Shown: positions 61,553 to 64,000 of the stretch, piece by piece
Position numbering within the stretch: position 1 is the first letter of the stretch
Layout: each line of letters starts with the position of its first letter
Assembly: GCA_021805775.1 (NCBI GenBank)
Contig: JAJZED010000006.1
Coordinates: forward strand, 1-64,000
Reading direction: 5' to 3'
DNA from: a bacterium
Lineage (GTDB): Bacteria > Vulcanimicrobiota > Vulcanimicrobiia > Vulcanimicrobiales > Vulcanimicrobiaceae
DNA: 64,000 nt
Program-made: the position numbers and the translations under genes
The notes under the pieces: model-generated
The model's input: the letters and a program-made list of their open reading frames with translations, nothing else
The model's database searches: none
What the model was told of the DNA's origin: nothing

Positions 61553-62450
61553 GGTATATCTCGTCGTCATTGGGCGCATAGCACTCCACCTTGGCGCGCG
61601 CGTTGCGGACGATCGGTTCGATCTCTCCAAGGCGCGCGTCGTTGGTCGCAACGATGAGTAGGGGAAACTCCCCCGCTTCGGAGAGGATGCCGGCGAGCGA
61701 GCGTTGATAGGCTGCCGGATCGTTCGACCTCGCTCCGAACAGCGTGTCGCGGTAAGCGTGCTCGAGCGTGAAATAGGGGTTGCCCTGCCACCATGCTTCC
61801 CACATCCAAATGCGCGGGTCGGCGTGGTGGAGTGCGTTGCGGGGCGGCGGCGCAAAGAGGAGCGCATCGGCTCGCTGCCGTTCGAGCGTCTGCATGACGT
61901 CGCTCTGTCGGACGGTGTTGCGGCGCATATTACTTGCAACCCATCGTTCCGTCTGGCGAATGTAGTACCACGCGAGCTCGCTCGGCGGAAGATCGGGCAT
62001 CTCATCGGGCTCCTGCGCCTTCTGCAACCAGTAGCAAAACACGCGCCAGAGCCCGAGGATCGCAAGCCCGGTCTGTCCGTCGCTTCGCAAATTGCGCACG
62101 TTATCGAACCAGACGCCGAGATAGACGCACTGCTCTTCGGTGAAGAAGACGCCTTCCCACGCTTTGAAGAGGTCGAGGGCGTAGATTCGCCCCGGAATCA
62201 TTTCGACGATCTCGGCAACTTCGTGATCGCGCAGAATCGTCAGATCGTTGACGACGATGCCTTCACCGACGCGCACGAACCATTCCAAGACGTCGCCGCC
62301 GTGAACGGCGATGCCGTGTCGTTTGAGATAGTTGAGATGGGTCGGCAAACCCATGAACGGATCGACGAGACTTTTCGCGCCGTAACGCAGCAAAATTTCG
62401 TGAATTCGCGTCGGCGAGATGCGCCGCGTCCGCTCGTGCAACTCGATCAT
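61536..62450 (-). CDS. DNA adenine methyltransferase-like protein with altered active site
   Basis: A 304-residue protein resembling D12-class N6-adenine methyltransferases. SLVDPFMGLPTHLNYLKRHGIAVHGGDV looks like the SAM-binding DPF-x-G region, preceded by the TRRISPTRIHEILLRYGAKS opening. Where active enzymes have DPPY, ALLFAPPPRN is seen, so catalysis as a typical Dam is doubtful. It may act on another nucleic-acid target or just bind. The start overlaps the HD-GYP gene's stop (ATGA), giving a two-gene operon. Confidence 0.5.
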   Translation of the reverse strand: MIELHERTRRISPTRIHEILLRYGAKSLVDPFMGLPTHLNYLKRHGIAVHGGDVLEWFVRVGEGIVVNDLTILRDHEVAEIVEMIPGRIYALDLFKAWEGVFFTEEQCVYLGVWFDNVRNLRSDGQTGLAILGLWRVFCYWLQKAQEPDEMPDLPPSELAWYYIRQTERWVASNMRRNTVRQSDVMQTLERQRADALLFAPPPRNALHHADPRIWMWEAWWQGNPYFTLEHAYRDTLFGARSNDPAAYQRSLAGILSEAGEFPLLIVATNDARLGEIEPIVRNARAKVECYAPNDDEIYLIATA

Positions 62451-63625
62451 GCGTGTGCCTTTGCTGCGCCGAGAACGGCGGTCACCACGCGCGGGTCGAA
62501 ATGGGTGCCGGCGGCGCCGTCGAGGCGTTCACCGGCGGTGGCGCGACGGGCGGCTGGGCGAGCGCGAGTGTCGATGTCGATGGCGTCGTAGGCAATCGCG
62601 GTAGCAAGAATGCGGGCACCGATTGGGATGGCGTCGCGTCCGAGTCCGGCGGGTTTCCCCGTTCCGTCGAACCATTCCGCGCGCGCGGCAACGAGCGGAG
62701 CCGCGGCGGCGAGCGTCGGTGAATTCTCGAGCAGTCGCGCTCCTTCGCGCGCTTGTTCGGCGCGCCGTTCGAGGCCGAGACGGACCAGCGGGTCGAGCGT
62801 ACTCTCGAAGCTATCGCCGAGTTCGCCTGCGCCGAATGCAAGAGTCGCGATGCGCAGCGCCTCGATCTCGGCGGCACTGCAGCCCAAGCTACGGGCGCTT
62901 GCTTCCGCGAGGCGCAGCACGTTGCGCGATCGACCCGGAACGCCGAGGTGGCGATCGATGCGATCGGCGATCTCGAGAAGCAGATCGCCGGGGTCGCTCG
63001 ATTCCACGTTCAGCGCGCCGCGCGGAAAAGTAAATGGTGCTGCCTCGGCACCGGTTCTGTGGAACCACATCATGAATGCGCGGGCGTGCGCCGGGGCGAC
63101 GGTACGCCCCGCTTCCTCGGTGACGCTCGCCAGCGCTTCCTCCGGTTCGTTTGCGCGCGCCAGCCGGTCGGCGAGAGCGAGGGCGACCGAAGGAACCGGG
63201 ATGCCGTTCCACCGGAGTTGATCGGGGAATCCGGTTCCGTCCCAGGCCTCGCTCTGCCAGCGAACGATGTCGGCGGTCGCCTCGGGAATCGCCCCAATCG
63301 CCGCACAGATGCGCGCCCCGGTAGCGGGGATATCCCAGCGTTCCATCGCGGCGAGGCGCTCGGGAAGATCGTTTTCGCGGGTTAGGGCCGGGTTCCCGAG
63401 GGCGCCGACGGCGTGCATCAGCCCGGCGATCGAAACGGCATCGAGGAGCCGATCGTCGACATCGAGGGCGGTGGCAATGGAGCGCGCGAAGGCCGCCTTT
63501 CGAAACGAAAAGCCAAATGCCAGCCCGGCGGCCGCATCTCCGACTGCTCCGTAGTACGCAAGCACATCGGCGAGCCGATCGAGCGCGACCCGAGGATCGC
63601 CGTCTGCTTCCTGGAATAGCGCCAT
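62447..63625 (-). CDS. Protein with two degenerate HD-GYP domains
   Basis: A 392-residue protein with two HD-GYP-like halves (about 10-190 and 215-385). The first has GLMHAVGALGNP where active enzymes have HD, and WDGTGFPDQLRWNGIPVPSVALALAD for the GYP motif. The second has LAFGAGELG with no HD pair and FDGTGKPAGLGRDAIPIGARILATAIAYDAI. The metal-binding HD is therefore lost in both, so it more likely senses than cleaves cyclic-di-GMP. Divergent from moaC, 24 bases away. Confidence 0.75.
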   Translation of the reverse strand: MALFQEADGDPRVALDRLADVLAYYGAVGDAAAGLAFGFSFRKAAFARSIATALDVDDRLLDAVSIAGLMHAVGALGNPALTRENDLPERLAAMERWDIPATGARICAAIGAIPEATADIVRWQSEAWDGTGFPDQLRWNGIPVPSVALALADRLARANEPEEALASVTEEAGRTVAPAHARAFMMWFHRTGAEAAPFTFPRGALNVESSDPGDLLLEIADRIDRHLGVPGRSRNVLRLAEASARSLGCSAAEIEALRIATLAFGAGELGDSFESTLDPLVRLGLERRAEQAREGARLLENSPTLAAAAPLVAARAEWFDGTGKPAGLGRDAIPIGARILATAIAYDAIDIDTRARPAARRATAGERLDGAAGTHFDPRVVTAVLGAAKAHA

Positions 63626-63649
63626 TAGCGACCCTCTTTGACGATTGAT

Positions 63650-64000
63650 GTGCCGAAACCCTCACATTTAAACACCGACGGAGCTATTTCGATGGTTGAC
63701 GTCGGCAAGAAAGCAACGACCGAACGCTTCGCCCGTGCCGAGGCGTTCGTTCGCCTCGCTCCCGACGCCGCGGAATCGCTCCGAACGGCGATGGGGCCAA
63801 AGGGGGACGCCTTCGTAACGGCTCAAATCGCGGGAATTATGGCCGCAAAACAAACCGCGAACCTGATACCGCTGGCGCACCCCGTCGCGTTGAGCCACAT
63901 TGCCGTTACCTTGGCCTGGGCGGAGCCCAGCCTGCTGCGCATCGAAAGCGAAGCCCGTACCTCCGGGCAGACCGGCGTCGAGATGGAAGCGTTGCTCGCC
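63650..64000 (+). CDS. moaC: Cyclic pyranopterin monophosphate synthase, partial
   Basis: 117 codons are visible before the window edge. The GTG at 63650 gives VPKPSHLNTDGAISMVDVGKK, matching the family start (SHxDxxGxxxMVDVxxK); starting at the ATG at 63692 would lose the SHLN part. AQIAGIMAAKQTANLIPLAHP and RTSGQTGVEMEAL are the MoaC active-site blocks. It makes cPMP in molybdenum-cofactor synthesis, together with moeA at 34714. The rest lies to the right of the window. Confidence 0.93.
   Translation, partial: MPKPSHLNTDGAISMVDVGKKATTERFARAEAFVRLAPDAAESLRTAMGPKGDAFVTAQIAGIMAAKQTANLIPLAHPVALSHIAVTLAWAEPSLLRIESEARTSGQTGVEMEALLA

Overview
The window reads as chromosomal DNA of a high-GC, free-living bacterium with two membranes. 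The diderm call rests on a TonB-dependent receptor, ExbB/ExbD/TonB genes, two predicted outer-membrane barrels and a CPBP protease. Some traits are more often met in Gram-positive relatives: a DUF348/G5/3D-domain wall protein and a CGAAC-N4-GTTCG operator of the Gram-positive LexA type. That mix, the dense GTGA/ATGA gene overlaps and the free use of GTG and TTG starts fit a deep-branching diderm of the Eremiobacterota (WPS-2) kind. This placement is an inference; no rRNA gene lies in the window.

Layout. 1-276: the end of an insertion sequence has cut a DsrE-family gene, leaving only its 3' part, followed by a sulfide:quinone oxidoreductase-like flavoprotein. 1.5-5.4 kb: a radical SAM/SPASM maturase overlapping a 35-codon ORF, then two exported proteins. 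5.48-6.36 kb: a transposase-less IS21-like element with intact ends and a 5-bp target duplication, carrying a DUF4260 membrane-protein gene. 6.5-7.1 kb: a MazEF-type toxin-antitoxin pair. 7.2-10.8 kb (minus): an operon of a DUF962 protein, tryptophan 2,3-dioxygenase, kynureninase and a MATE exporter. 10.8-15.7 kb: lipoprotein, outer-membrane barrel, crotonase and a large TonB-dependent receptor.

15.8-22.6 kb is the most distinctive block: five coupled genes forming a Pel-like exopolysaccharide locus. They encode a PgaB-type deacetylase fused to a propeller-like domain, an outer-membrane protein, a GAF-REC-TPR response regulator, PelF and PelG. It is followed by a START-like protein and a globin-GAF-EAL phosphodiesterase. 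25.3-33.4 kb holds tRNA-Ser(UGA), a DEAD-box helicase, a cysteate/threonine-synthase-like enzyme, cytochrome c, a haem-oxygenase-fold protein behind a leader terminator, and an MgtC/DUF4010 transporter.

33.4-46.9 kb is mainly housekeeping. serS and moeA diverge from overlapping start codons. A 12-kb coupled run follows: moeA, hisC, phosphoesterase, thioesterase, smpB, tilS, hpt, ftsH, two M16-like proteins and two glycosyltransferases. One glycosyltransferase appears to start at CTG. 46.9-51.4 kb has CPBP protease, rsmA and a 3D-domain hydrolase on the minus strand, then a glycosyltransferase and a small gene under a LexA-like operator. 51.6-59.2 kb carries rho, a pseudouridine synthase, DAHP synthase, a TPR/TonB-C protein and an exbB-exbD-exbD-tonB operon with a second TonB. 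59.2-60.0 kb is a non-coding array of nested repeats. The right end has PilZ, uppP, a methyltransferase-like protein, a tandem degenerate HD-GYP protein and the start of moaC.

Two themes recur. One is cyclic-di-GMP and envelope polysaccharide (Pel-like locus, EAL, PilZ, HD-GYP, UppP, several glycosyltransferases). The other is TonB-energised uptake (receptor at 13 kb, motor at 56-59 kb). Molybdenum-cofactor genes (moeA, moaC) and aromatic metabolism (DAHP synthase; tryptophan to kynurenine to anthranilate) are also present.
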